Assembly: GCF_030253575.1 (NCBI RefSeq)
Contig: NC_080567.1
Coordinates: 35,183,501-35,247,500 of the forward strand
Length of the DNA stretch: 64,000 bases
DNA from: Rhododendron vialii
Taxonomy: Eukaryota; Streptophyta; Magnoliopsida; Ericales; Ericaceae
Direction of reading: 5' to 3'
In this document: piece after piece, positions 46,133 through 57,170 of the stretch
How the letters are laid out: the number at the start of each line of letters is the position of its first letter
Position numbering within the stretch: position 1 is the first letter of the stretch
Translations under genes and position numbers: made by a program
Notes under the pieces: generated by a model
Databases searched by the model: none
The model's input: the letters and a program-made list of their open reading frames with translations, nothing else
What the model was told of the DNA's origin: nothing

Positions 46133-47974
46133 GATTATTCTAGGCGCCTTTTTCTCTAGCTGTTTGAATGTTCATTCTCTAAATCCGGTAAAGTGTGCAT
46201 TGCACATTATTTGGCATTCCTTCAACTAAATTTGGATTCCTTAAAGAAAAAAAATATAAAGAAATAATGCGCGAAAATAAGTTGCTTGCTTGATAGCTGC
46301 TCTCTCTCTCTCTCTCTCATAACTCAAGTTCTCAAACAGTTCGGTTTCCCTTTCAAGGGCAGGTCTGTTATCGAATTCCATTTTTGGATAGAGATGACCC
46401 TCAGAGAGTCAGAATATATAGAACATGCATGGCAGGAGGATGCAATGGGTACGGGAGCGAGGATTTAAAGCTGCTACTCCAGTTCATCCGAAAGAAATAA
46501 TTTAGGAGAGCAGGAAAGTAATAATGATATGTCGTTTTTTGTTTTACTAAGAAAAATGATAGAGGTGGGCGAATATAGAAACCTCCAGGGTCTGGACGTG
46601 ACCATAGAAATTCTAGATGTGTGCAGCTTCGTGAGGGACCAATCACTCGTAGGTTATATTGCCCACTCAAGGGGTAGTGAGTCACAACCAAGCTAGGGGT
46701 TCCAAGACACAAGGAAGCATCGTCCGCAGGCTTCAAACTTGCAATGAGAGTGAGTTGTTTACAATCAGGGAAGGAGAATGAAGTACCGAGCCATAAAGGT
46801 AAGAATGGGGTACTTAGCAATTGATTGTGGGGAAAAAACATAGAGGTACCTGAAAATATAATTGCTCTTACAGCCCATATATATGAATTGCAAGGGTATG
46901 ATGTGAAAGGGGAAAGAGCCACAGAACCAAATGTCCTTTTGTACGTTTCTTCTCAATTCTGACCTAGCAAATCATTCAATTCAAAAAGATTGACCGTCAT
47001 TTGCATGGCAGAATAATGTGGTTTGGTTCTGCTAGCATGTTTCTTGATGTAGAACACGTGGAGGCCCAATTCCATGATCAGCTGGACCGAGCCAAGCCCC
47101 GAAAACGGTGTTTAATTTCAGATTATCCAAATCGGCTAAATTCGGACGAGCTCAGAATAGGCCCAAACTTGGTGGGCTGACTTATTTTCGCGCTCCAGTC
47201 GATACTCATAACCCTAAAGGTTGATGATGAATGGTGTTTTTTGGCCCGATTCATTCGTTTAGGCTTTCTATTTCGTTATTTTGCCGTTTTAGGAAAGATT
47301 TGTTTCGTTAATAACTCTTAGATCGTAATTCCTTTTAAGTTGATTCTTTTTGGGAAAGTCTTGTTTTTCTTTCTCGTTTTCAATTTTAGGAAAAGCCCCA
47401 AATTCTGGGACTTTTTAATTTCCAAGTTTATTTTTAGGATTTCTAGAGTTTCGGCCTATATAAAGGCTTGTAACTTAGGGTTTATGCAGCTTTTGATTAA
47501 TAATATTGCAGAGATTTTCTCTTTCTTTCTTGTGCGCAAGATTTGCTCGTTGCGACGAGTTGTTTATCTCGTTTGGATTAGTACGCAAATTAATCTCTTC
47601 GTGAATTCCGCTGCGTCATTTCTCTGTTTGGATGTCATATCCTTAGTCACGTAACGCACTTGTGTGAGCACGAGCGTGTACTAAAATTTACGAAAGAGAG
47701 TATAGTGTAAAACGAGAATTTAAAGTGAGTTTGTACTTATAGAGTAATTCTTTTCGCCAAAATAACTACTCTGCACATGGCTAGAGAAAACGTATTTAGC
47801 CTGATGGCCTCACTCATTGGCTACGCCAAGAAAATTTTCAGTGTTCGGTGGGTAATTTTTTAGTACAAAATAATCCCTCAAACCCCAATAAAACTGAGCT
47901 GTTCAAAACGCTTTCTTTCCACGGGAGTCTCTTGAAAATGATCACTTCTTTCTCTCAAAACACCACTTCCAACA
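46133..47974. other. Spacer between DUF760 and PPR genes, with an LTR-like stretch
   Basis: No gene seen. A CT tract lies at 46301-46318. From about 47040 to 47690 the sequence resembles the promoter-leader part of an LTR (CCTATATAAAGGCTTGTAAC, then TTAGGGTTTATGCAGC and AATAATATTGCAGAG), possibly a solo LTR, but neither terminal repeats nor a target duplication could be fixed. Confidence 0.35.
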
Positions 47975-49867
47975 ATGCTTTCTTTATTTCCCCACCCTCT
48001 ACCTCTCCTCCTAAGGTCCAAACACCACCTTTCTTTCCACTTCCACTCTCTTCCTTCCAATTCAACCCCTCACAGTTTCACCAACCTCTCCAACCTCTTA
48101 CAAGGCCGCATTCCTCACTCTCATCTCCTCCGAATCCACGCCCACATAATTCTCGTGGGCGCAGAGCAAGACAACCTCATAGCCACCCGTCTCATCGGCC
48201 ACTACCCATCGCAGTCCGCTCTAAAAGTATTCCACCAATTACAGTCGCCCAACATATACCCTTCCAATGCAGTCATCAGGGTCTTGGCTGAAGAGGGTTT
48301 TTGCTCCGATGCTTTCTTTGTCTTCAGAACATTAAAATCGCGGTCGGTCTCGCCCAATGGGCTGACGTTTTCGTTCCTCTTTAAGGCCTGTTTTCCGGTT
48401 TGTGATGCCCTTTGTGTAGGACAGATTCATAACCATGTTGTGAAATGCGGTTTGGCGCGTGATTGTTTCGTTTGCAATGGTCTAGTTAGTGTTTATGCAA
48501 GGGGTGTAAAAGATTTGGTGTCGGCGCGTAAGGTGTTTGATGAAATGCCTGAGAGGATTATGGTTTGTTGGACATCTTTGATAACTGGGTATGCCCGGTC
48601 AGCTCAGCACGAGGAAGTTCTAAAGCTTATTTTATCGATGGTTCAGGAGGGCCTGAGGCCAGAAGATGATACTATGGTTGGTCTTTTGTCCGTTTGTTCG
48701 AATCTTGAGATTGTAGAAATTGAGAATTGGATTAGAGTCTTATCCGAACTTATTGATGGTCTTCGTTATAATAATTTGACTAATGACTGGGTTAATACCG
48801 TTCTTGTTTATTTGTATGGGAAATGGGGGAAGATGGACAAAAGCAGAGAAAGATTTGACCAGATTGCCGACACTAGTAAAAGAAGTGTGGTTCCTTGGAA
48901 TGCTATATTGAATGCTTATGTCCAAAATGGTTCTCCTTCTGAGGCTTTGAGTCTTTTTGGCCTGATGATGGAGTGTCATTATTGTAGACCCAACCATATT
49001 ACTGTGGTTAGTGTGCTTTCATCTTGTGCTCAAATTGGAGATTTAGACCGTGGAATGTGGGTTCACGATTACTTAAAGGCTGAAGGGAGGAAAGGTATTC
49101 TTGCTCGTAACACAAAAGTAGCCACTGGTTTGATAGACATGTATTCTAAATGTGGGAATTTGGTAAAGGCGAGAGAGGTTTTCGACCAGATGTTAACGAA
49201 AGATGTTGTCTCGATCAATGCTATGATAATGGGTCTTGCATCAAATGGTAAAGGAGAGGATGCATTAAGGCTTTTCTCCAAAGTTAAAGATTTCGGTTTG
49301 CGTCCTGATGCAGGAACCTTCATTGGCGTTCTTTGCGCATGCTGTCACTCAGGCTTACTGGAGAATGGCCGTCAGATTTTCTTGGAAATGAGCCAAGGCT
49401 TTTCTGTCCCCCCTAAATTAGAACATTATGCTTGCTATATAGATATCCTTGCACGGATGGGTCTTGTTGAAGAAGCGCTCGAAGTTGTTAACTCCATGCC
49501 TTTTGAGCCTAATGATATCGTGTGGGGGGCTTTGCTTGGGGGTTGCTTGCTCCACAATCGATCAGAGTTGGCTCTATATATTTCCAAAATGCTTGTCAAG
49601 TTGGACCCTCAAAATTGTGCAGGCTATGTAATGTTGTCAAATCTGTTTGCAGCTGATTGTCGATGGGTGGATGTCTCAGGGGTGCGGTGGTTTATGCGGG
49701 AAAAGGGCATGAAGAAGCAGCCAGGGTGTAGTTGGATCAGTGTCAACGGGATTGTGCACGAATTTCTTGTGGGCTCCCAATCACATCCACAGGCTGATAC
49801 CATTTGTCGTACATTGGATGGATTGGTGAAGGAAATGAAGTTGGCAAATTCCGTAGGTAGTTCATAG
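47975..49867 (+). CDS. PLS-class pentatricopeptide repeat protein, E subgroup
   Basis: A single intronless frame of 630 residues, the usual architecture for plant PPR genes. The N-terminus (MLSLFPHPLPLLLRSKHHLS) is rich in S, H, R and L and free of acids, like an organelle presequence. About a dozen 31-36-residue helical repeats follow, with the typical pattern around VFDEMPERIMVCWTSLITGY, PWNAILNAYVQNGSPSEALS, ATGLIDMYSKCGNLVKAREV and DVVSINAMIMGLASNGKGED. After the repeats comes the E/E+ region (PFEPNDIVWGALLGGCLLHN, LDPQNCAGYVMLSNLFAADC, KKQPGCSWISVNGIVHEFLV), ending shortly after HPQADTICRTLDGLVKEM. No DYW deaminase domain is present. Such proteins bind organelle RNA and usually act in C-to-U editing with a partner deaminase. 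The RNA target and exact organelle cannot be read here. This start is the first ATG in frame. Confidence 0.92.
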   Translation: MLSLFPHPLPLLLRSKHHLSFHFHSLPSNSTPHSFTNLSNLLQGRIPHSHLLRIHAHIILVGAEQDNLIATRLIGHYPSQSALKVFHQLQSPNIYPSNAVIRVLAEEGFCSDAFFVFRTLKSRSVSPNGLTFSFLFKACFPVCDALCVGQIHNHVVKCGLARDCFVCNGLVSVYARGVKDLVSARKVFDEMPERIMVCWTSLITGYARSAQHEEVLKLILSMVQEGLRPEDDTMVGLLSVCSNLEIVEIENWIRVLSELIDGLRYNNLTNDWVNTVLVYLYGKWGKMDKSRERFDQIADTSKRSVVPWNAILNAYVQNGSPSEALSLFGLMMECHYCRPNHITVVSVLSSCAQIGDLDRGMWVHDYLKAEGRKGILARNTKVATGLIDMYSKCGNLVKAREVFDQMLTKDVVSINAMIMGLASNGKGEDALRLFSKVKDFGLRPDAGTFIGVLCACCHSGLLENGRQIFLEMSQGFSVPPKLEHYACYIDILARMGLVEEALEVVNSMPFEPNDIVWGALLGGCLLHNRSELALYISKMLVKLDPQNCAGYVMLSNLFAADCRWVDVSGVRWFMREKGMKKQPGCSWISVNGIVHEFLVGSQSHPQADTICRTLDGLVKEMKLANSVGSS

Positions 49868-52800
49868 GGCTGATGAGAGATGCATTAGAAGTGTTTGGTA
49901 TGTATTGTTTCCCCAGGAAGATCCTTTTGAGAATCAACTGCACTGTATCCATCCGTGGTGGGTATGCTTCTTCACTATTACTACATGTGATTTTTGTCCG
50001 AGACAGTAGTTGTGATGGAAAAAGAAGAAAACAACTTGGGCGCTTCAACGTTAGGAACCTGAGATATTGTTTGTGTTACAAAAAATGTTTACAATCGGGA
50101 ATCAAGAATATGAATTCTGTTACAATTACAGAAACGGAATTACAACGGAATGAAAATAGATACAGAAATTGCAAACCGAATATGTAATATAGTTGTGAAC
50201 CGAAACCCGTGTTTCACGCAGTATCCTTAAAACAGATTCACCGCCTACCGGAGGGTGTTGACTTTACTCGGCGTCTGTCTCCCAGGATTGATCCGGCTCA
50301 GACCACGAACGTCGGAACACCACCGAAGAACGTCTTGGCGAACTAACTCAGCGTCTTTCTCTCTCTCACACTACATCAGAATGCTAGTAGACTCGTGTGA
50401 ATTGGTGTTGAACTATGCTGTGAAATGCTCCTTATATAGGCAGAACTTGACCCTTGTAACGCTGCCTGGCCTTCAATTCGTGAAGTAAATGACAGAATGA
50501 ATGGGAAAAACCCCCCACAATGAATAGAGGAATAACCCCCACAATGAATAGAGGTAATGCCCACCATGAATATGGGAAGTAAAGGGCCCCCAATCCATTC
50601 AATTTCCCAACAGTTTGTGGCATCCAATATGCATGCTGCTATGTCAAGTCCATGAAATTTGAGATCTGTGCTTGAACCATTGTATTCTGACCAACAAATG
50701 TGAATGCATATTGCTCTCTGTCGATCCATATTTTCAAAGTCCCTTGTGATTATATATTTTATACAGAATTCTTGTTTGTTTGTTGGGAGATTAACTGGTT
50801 GTTTTCTTTGTGATTTGTCTGATTATATTAGTGAACAAGACTGAGATCGTTTATTGTTTTTGCTCAGCGAGACTGGGATCGTTGATGCCGTGTTATGTAC
50901 CGAATATCACCTCAAAAGGTCCCCAATTCTTCTGCTGGGAAACCTTAAAAGTCAGTGGATGAATCCCGTTCCACTGAAAGGGAAGACGCCACGTTGTCGA
51001 GGCTATTTGGCATCCTTTCTAGGAGTACTTTCTAGGAGTACTTTGATGATCAAAACAGTTCATTTTTTAGAGCTCGTTAAAAACACTATCCTGCAAAAAA
51101 ATCAGGTTGTTCGTGTATTGAGTAATAAGTTAATAACCACCTTCTCTATCATTTCCAATAATCCGTTCATCCATTGTATCCAAAAAAAGTCAAATCTAAC
51201 ATTCGAAAAAAGAAAAGAAAGTAAAATGAAAAGAACTGCATCATTTGAGTCAAATGGACAAATAAAAACTTTGATTATTGCAATCCACCCTTTTTTGGTG
51301 TGCATTTAAGATTTATATTACAGTTTACAGTCCACAATTTCCAAACACATCTTATTGCCTAATTGCAACGGAATATTATAATTGATCCAATGTCGAACAG
51401 AGATTTTTGAATGTTGACTGCAGAACAAATATTCATAAATTCGAGAAAAACAATGTGAAAAAGTTTTTTTTTCAAAAGTAAAGGAAACCTACCACCCCGA
51501 GCAATTATGGTTTTTGGGGTCCACTTAACATATTAGGCCACTTTACTTTGCCACGATTTTGTCACGCCACTAACAAGGTGGTCGTTGTCTCGCATTTAAA
51601 TCTCACTTTTAAATGAAAGCGTTACAGATCATAATTTTATTATCTGACACCATCTTTGGAAATCACGATTTTAATAATCTTGTCATATTGTTCGCATTTA
51701 ATTGTGGTCTGGTTGTGTCAAATTGCAATTATTATATAACCACACACACACACTTTACATACATACTCACATTTTTTGATGAGTCTCATACATATTAGAG
51801 GTGTAGTATGTGTGAATAGTCCCAACGTGAATGTGAATAAATTTGTGTAAATATTTGTGACTGTAGAATGATTGGTCAAATTAAGAGGAAGAGAATTGGG
51901 TGAAATCCAAGTGTGACCGTACGTGGTAAATGGCCCAACCCCCATATTTTTGGCAGTTTGATTAGCTTGTCATCTCATGTTCTCCTGACTATCATCATCT
52001 CGTAACAAGTAAAGAAAATCACTCACGTCCCACTAATAGGTGCCCCTGGGGCGTTATGTTAAGTGCAATTAATATACTCATATTGATGAGTTGTGTTTGT
52101 TGGACTCAACAAACATCATTTTCTACCTCTATTCTCTATACTAGTCATAAATGTTTATAATACCTTTTTGTAATGACAATAATACTCTCATTTTTTTTAT
52201 AAAAAAAAATACGTAGGAGAATTTTTTAGCACAAACAGAACAATGGCGGGAGGGATATGCATCTTTCATATTGTTCTCAGGTTTTGGGTTATTAACGTTA
52301 CATAAAAAATATAAAAAAATGGCGGGAGGGATTAAATAATTTTTTGTTAGTTAAGGGAATAAATAATTTTGTGTCAGTTAAGAGAATAAATAACTTTTTG
52401 TTAGTTAGCCGTAACTTGTTTTCGAAACAAAACAAGAAAAAAAAACCCGTGACAAACAAAACAATATCTTTGTAATATGAAAAAATATCAATTGGATAAT
52501 ACTATCGCAAACAATTAAATAAAAATCCATGAGTCTCAATTTTCAACATCTAAAAGCGAAAAGAAAAATACAAAAATTCAGGTGAGATAACAAAAGTGAA
52601 AATTGACAAAAACTCCAATTTCTAATACTTCACACAAAATATAGAATTCAATCCTATCTTGCTCAAAGTGGTGGTTTTCTTCTTCTTTTGTGAACAAGTG
52701 ATGATTTTTTTCTTGATAGGACACATAGTAAAATTGTGCCCGGCCAACACCCCTGCACAATCCACTTGGGAGCACCGGTTTTCTTTTGAACACTGTTCCC

Positions 52801-53371
52801 CCCCTCGTTTTGTTGGCTGCCGTATTGAGCATTTGTTTCTAACAGAAAAAGAAATGGCATTTGTCTCTAATAGAAAAGGAAATGGCGGCACTTCTTCTCT
52901 TTTTCCTCAAGTAAAAAGTAGATGGATATGAAGAGTCATGGTTATTTTTGTTAACCAAAATATTGTTGCCTAGATTAATTTAGAACCATGCCGTAGTTGC
53001 CGTAGTTATTGAACGGTTCTGATCATTGAAGTGAACCTCGGTATGCATAGATCTAGACAAAGTGACTAAGTGGGTGATGCGAACAAAATTGCTCTCATTA
53101 GTCCATCAAATTTACTACGTACAAAAAACAATACTACAGTAATAGTAATTGGTAGCACTTACTTCTCCTGAGGTTCAAAACCTTAAAATTAATTTACTTA
53201 TCACCAAAACAATGATTTTTATAGGGACTTATTCGTAAAATAAAACTACAAAATGATCTTCCCGGAATTTTAGTAACTAAGTATATGTAATTCCATTAAA
53301 ACCATAAACTAAATCCTAGATTTGGTAACTAGTTACCATTTACAACAAGCCAGACTAATCACTGAAAAGTA
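49868..53371. other. Spacer with short tandem repeats
   Basis: No gene is supported. The PPR 3' region is at the left. Short tandems: a 24-bp unit CCCCCACAATGAATAGAGGA (50511-50582); TTTCTAGGAGTACT twice (51016-51044); about three copies of a 27-28-bp unit with AATAAATAATTTT..GTTAGTTAAG (52336-52406); and GGCGGGAGGGAT twice (52243 and 52321). Frames at 50854-51309 and 52578-52931 show no domain. Confidence 0.5.
50511..50582. repeat. 24-bp tandem repeat, three copies
   Basis: CCCCCACAATGAATAGAGGA recurs with an exact 24-bp period twice, and a third copy is diverged (CCCACCATGAATATGGG). Confidence 0.85.
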
Positions 53372-53797
53372 GAATATTTCTGTGAGCAGCAGTTCTACAT
53401 TGCCATGGCACACCTTTTTCACCACCACTCTTTGGCAAATCTGGAAAGACCGAAACAAAAAAAGCTTTTTTTTGATAATCTAGATAATGATGTTCTTGTT
53501 AGTGCCAAGACAATATTTGATTATGCTCATGAAATTGTTTCAGCCTTTAAAACCCATCGCCTACATGACCTCATCACCACTCAGACTTCTATCTTGAGCC
53601 CTCCCCATGCAGGTATAATCAAGCTTAACACTGATGGATGCTGGTATGAATCAAACGGGAAAGCTGGATTTGGAGGCCTGTTCAGAGATGCTAAAGGCGA
53701 CAGGATTTTGGAATTCTTTGGAAAACTTAACTGCGCATCTAGCCTTGAAGCGGAACTTTGGGGGACATACAATGGACTGCAAATCATTATGGAGAAA
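53372..53797 (+). pseudogene. RNase H-domain fragment (LINE or RNase H-like ORF), split by an LTR element
   Basis: The frame contains IKLNTDGCWYESNGKAGFGG and SSLEAELWGTYNGLQIIMEK, the plant RNase H (RVT_3-type) domain with the first catalytic D (in NTDG) and the E (in LEAELW). Upstream, a second frame reads LWQIWKDRN, the motif normally preceding this domain in LINE-derived ORFs, so a frameshift lies in the A-run near 53455-53462. At 53797 the domain is cut by the LTR starting TGTAACGCC. The missing part would lie beyond the retrotransposon, outside the window. It is decayed and not functional. Confidence 0.75.
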
Positions 53798-54414
53798 TGT
53801 AACGCCCCGAAAATTCGGAGGCATAAAAAAAATAATGAAAAGATTATTTCCACAAAAGAAATTTATAAATTTACTACGTCACTAGTTCAAAAGCATATGT
53901 CAATATATTACAATCGTTTTAAATAAATCAAAATATTACAATTTCCAAATAAACTTAGAAGCTTCCAAAATAAAGTCGACTTAAATTAATCAGAGCGACT
54001 ATGTGTACAGAAACCATGGTTTTCAGCTTCTTCCTCATTAGGGTTGAACTTGATCGAATCGTACGAACACTTCTGTTCCATCTTCGGTACCTGGCGTTCG
54101 AGTTACCAGGGCAACATAGTACTATGAGCGATGACGCTCAGCAGCCAAAACTCACCCGAACCCATAACTTACAAGCAGCAAGAAAATATAATTGAAGTGC
54201 ATTGACATAACATAAAGAGAGAACAATTAATCATTTTATTACTATTCTTCAACCTAAGTGAAATCTCGGATCTTATCCACAGATCCGTTCCTATCCATAA
54301 CCTCTGGCACAAACACTGGTGTGGTCCGACTCCCCTTTTCCAGATCCGGATGAAAGATACCTAAGTTATATACCTAGGTATCCCATCCGCAACCATAAGT
54401 TCGGATAAAACTTC

Positions 54415-54489
54415 ACCGGCAACGCTCAAGCGCCGTCTAGCCCGGGTTGAACTTACCGGCAACGCTCAAGCGCCGTCTAGCCCGGGTTG
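54415..54489. repeat. 40-bp direct duplication in the LTR
   Basis: ACCGGCAACGCTCAAGCGCC followed by GTCTAGCCCGGGTTG occurs at 54415 and again at 54455. The same pair is at 60006 and 60046 in LTR copy 2. Confidence 0.95.
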
Positions 54490-54879
54490 TGACGCAAGCA
54501 CAATGCCACCCTTATGTCCCGTCCCAACATCCGAGAGCCGACCACCACCATGCCGTACCCAGGGTTCGTAAATCCATACTTTCAACAGATCACCACCAAT
54601 CATTCATCAACAATACATTACCACGGGTTCCAAACCAAGATTGCCCGGAATCCAAAAGCACATCCTCTCACATTAACCATTTTCCATTAAACCTACTTTT
54701 ATGTCTAATATGTTAAATCTGCACATCGCAACCAACCTCGAGAACCTATTTGTCCAATCTATCAGTACAATCACACCTCACAAATTCAACATTGTCATGA
54801 TACAGGTTAACATGCTAATAATGTTCAACCAAGCAATAAAATTTATTTCACTATAGAATTAATCATGCCACATAAATAA

Positions 54880-55015
54880 TCTTGCGATACAACTAACAAT
54901 GCCGGAAAAAAAAATAATCATGCGATGCCACTAATAATGCCATAAAAATAATCATGCGATACAACTAATATTGCCATAAAATAATCATGCGATAAAATTC
55001 ATCTTGCGAGAAAAA
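54880..55015. repeat. Degenerate array of ATAATCATGCGAT units in the LTR
   Basis: Four to five imperfect units (ATAATCATGCGATACAACTA plus ATAATGCCATAAA) with a period of about 35-40 bp. Repeated at 60471-60606 in LTR copy 2. Confidence 0.75.
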
Positions 55016-56197
55016 TAATTTAAGCGGTTCCTTTATCTACTCTTTTCTTTATCAAAACTAAAGTCTACATTTATTCTTAATCGTCGCGGAGTACTATTGT
55101 CGGTACTAAAATAATTCATGATCACAATAAAAATTAGGATTTAACCAAAACTAATTAACTTAGGGTTTATAGTATTAGCCTTTAATACTCAAGGGTTGGA
55201 TTTATAAGCTAATAAACTCGGGGGATTGAACTGTAATTAATCCAAGAAATTTCAAAAAAATCCAGTGGCTGTGTTACGTCGGAAAAACCAGGGGGTGCGG
55301 CCGGATTCGACCGGCGACGTCGGATTCGAATACCATTATATCGAAAAGCTAAAATCAATATAGACACGCGATATATACTTAGGGAGGTGAGTTCCAAACT
55401 ACCTTTTGTCCGGCAAAACGGGGTTTGGAAAGAGACGGCGGCGGTTCGGAGCTCGGGCGGTGGTGATGGTGAGCACGGCAGTGGAGATGGCTCCAGTGGC
55501 AGTGATGGCCGGCTGGTGATGGGTTGCTCGGTGGTGGGAGGTGCTGATCGGTGGTGGTGGTGATGATGATGAGAGCTTGGTGGTGATGGTGAGAGGACGA
55601 GCGGCGCCGGTTGGAGGATCGGCGGATGGAGCTCGGCTGGAGGTGGGCTCGGTTGGTGGTGATGGCGGCAGGAGGTGATGCTGCTCCGGTGGTGGGGACG
55701 GCCGGTCGGAGGTATGGCTGCCTCCTCTCTCCTCTCACGCTGCTCTCTCTCTCTCTCTCTCTCTCTGCCGAGTGTGTGTGTGTCCTGGGAACAAGAATTG
55801 GAAAAAGAAGGCAATATAATGGGTTTTGGATTTTTTGGAGGGAGGGTAATATCCTTTGGGTAAAAATGAGTTGTCGAATTTTGATTGGAGAATGGGAAAA
55901 TATATATATATATATTTTTTCCTTCTATTCTCTTTTTTTTTTTTTTTGTCTCATCAGCCGAAAGTACGAAATGGAAAAAGGGAGGAAAAATGGGTTTGGG
56001 TTGGAAAAATAATTCGGTGCAACACATGCACACACTAGAAAATTTACTCATCGAATACGCGCGCGCGCACAATCGATTACGAAATAAAATTTGGTGTGAC
56101 GACATAAAGAATTTTTCGAATTAAATAAACTAACGAGAAAAATAATATTTTTGCTTTGATAATAATAATAATTTATTAAAAATACCGGGTCTTTACA

Positions 56198-56210
56198 ATC
56201 TATCCCCCTT
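56198..56210 (-). other. Polypurine tract, element 1
   Basis: On the minus strand AAGGGGGATAGAT stands directly before the LTR start TGTAAAGACCC, the expected place for the plus-strand primer. Confidence 0.85.
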
Positions 56211-56295
56211 AAAATAATTTCGTCCTCGAAATTAAAACATACTATCTGGTGAATGCAATTGTCAGTAGTTGGCACAAATGGTGTCTTCTCGTTCC

Positions 56296-57170
56296 CTAGT
56301 TGATTCCTCCAATCCTCGGTGTCTCCATAGGACCTTGACTAATTTGATTGTTTGTCCTCGAGTAACTTTTCCTCCATGATTCTTGAATTTTCACCAGTTG
56401 CTCTTCAAAGATCGTATCCCTGTCCAAAGTGACTTTCTCCCAATCGAGCATATGGGTGGAATGGGCCATATATTTCTGTAGCATAGAAACGTCGAAGACA
56501 TTGTGAACTTTGGCGGTAAAACGAGGCGATATGCTACTTCTCCAATTTGCGCCAAGATTTCGAACGGTCCAATGTAGCGAGGCGATAATTTCCCTTTCTT
56601 GCCAACTCGAATGATCCCACGGCACAGCTTGATTTTCAAGAACACTTGGTCTCCCATATTAAACGTCAAAGGACTTACTTTCTTGTCAGCATAACCCTTT
56701 TGTCTGTTCTGCGCAATCAAAAGTCACTCCCTGTTCACCTTTACCTTCTCAGTAGTTTCTCGAACTAGCTCAGATCCAAGCAGAGCGTCTTCTCTAACCT
56801 TGGTCCAATAGATGGGCGATCGACATGGTTGTCCATACATTGCTTCATAAGGGGCCATCCCGATGCTAGCTTGGTAATTGTTGTTGTTGGCAAACTCCAC
56901 CAGCAGTAGGTGTCTCTCCCTACTTCTTTTAAAATCCAACACAAAAATTAAAGCATGTCCTTCAAGGTTTGAATCGTCCTCTCAGATTGTTCATTAGTTT
57001 GAGGGTGAAAAGCTGTGCTCAGGCGGATATCTGTTCCCAATGCTTTCTGCAGGCTTCCCCAAAAGTTAGAGGTGAAGTGGGGGTCTCAATCAGAAACTCT
57101 AGATGTCGACAGTTCGTGCAATCGAATAATCTTGTTGATGTAAAGTCTGTTGTAAGATTCCCTACCTCTT
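56296..57170 (-). pseudogene. Integrase remnant, element 1
   Basis: From high to low coordinates the frame shows part of the integrase core ([36 protein letters not shown]), then FANNNNYQASIGMAPYEAMY and CRSPIYWTKV, then the C-terminal [16 protein letters not shown] module. It is broken by in-frame TGA codons at 57086-57088 and 56724-56726, each where this family normally has arginine, and by frameshifts near 56945-56955 (a T-run) and near 56560-56625. The catalytic core upstream of about 57170 is absent. Not functional. Confidence 0.8.

Larger units (their letters stand above)
53798..56197 (-). repeat. LTR copy 1 (2400 bp)
   Basis: Bounded by TGTAACGCCCCG on the plus-strand left and CCGGGTCTTTACA on the right. 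It contains a 40-bp-period exact duplication (54415-54489), a degenerate array of ATAATCATGCGAT units (54880-55015), a GC-rich GGTGGT-type block (55390-55740), a CT tract (55743-55768) and a TATATATATATAT stretch (55901-55915). A 298-codon frame within it is treated as spurious. Confidence 0.9.

Noticed and set aside
48740..49323. Minus-strand frames inside the PPR gene
   Set aside because: Shadows of the 630-residue PPR frame.
55209..56105. 298-codon minus-strand frame, repeated in altered form at 60800-61698
   Set aside because: It lies wholly inside the LTR, is built from simple repeats (His/Ser/Pro runs, a CT tract) and changes frame when the CT tract differs by 2 bp between the copies, so it is not under coding constraint.
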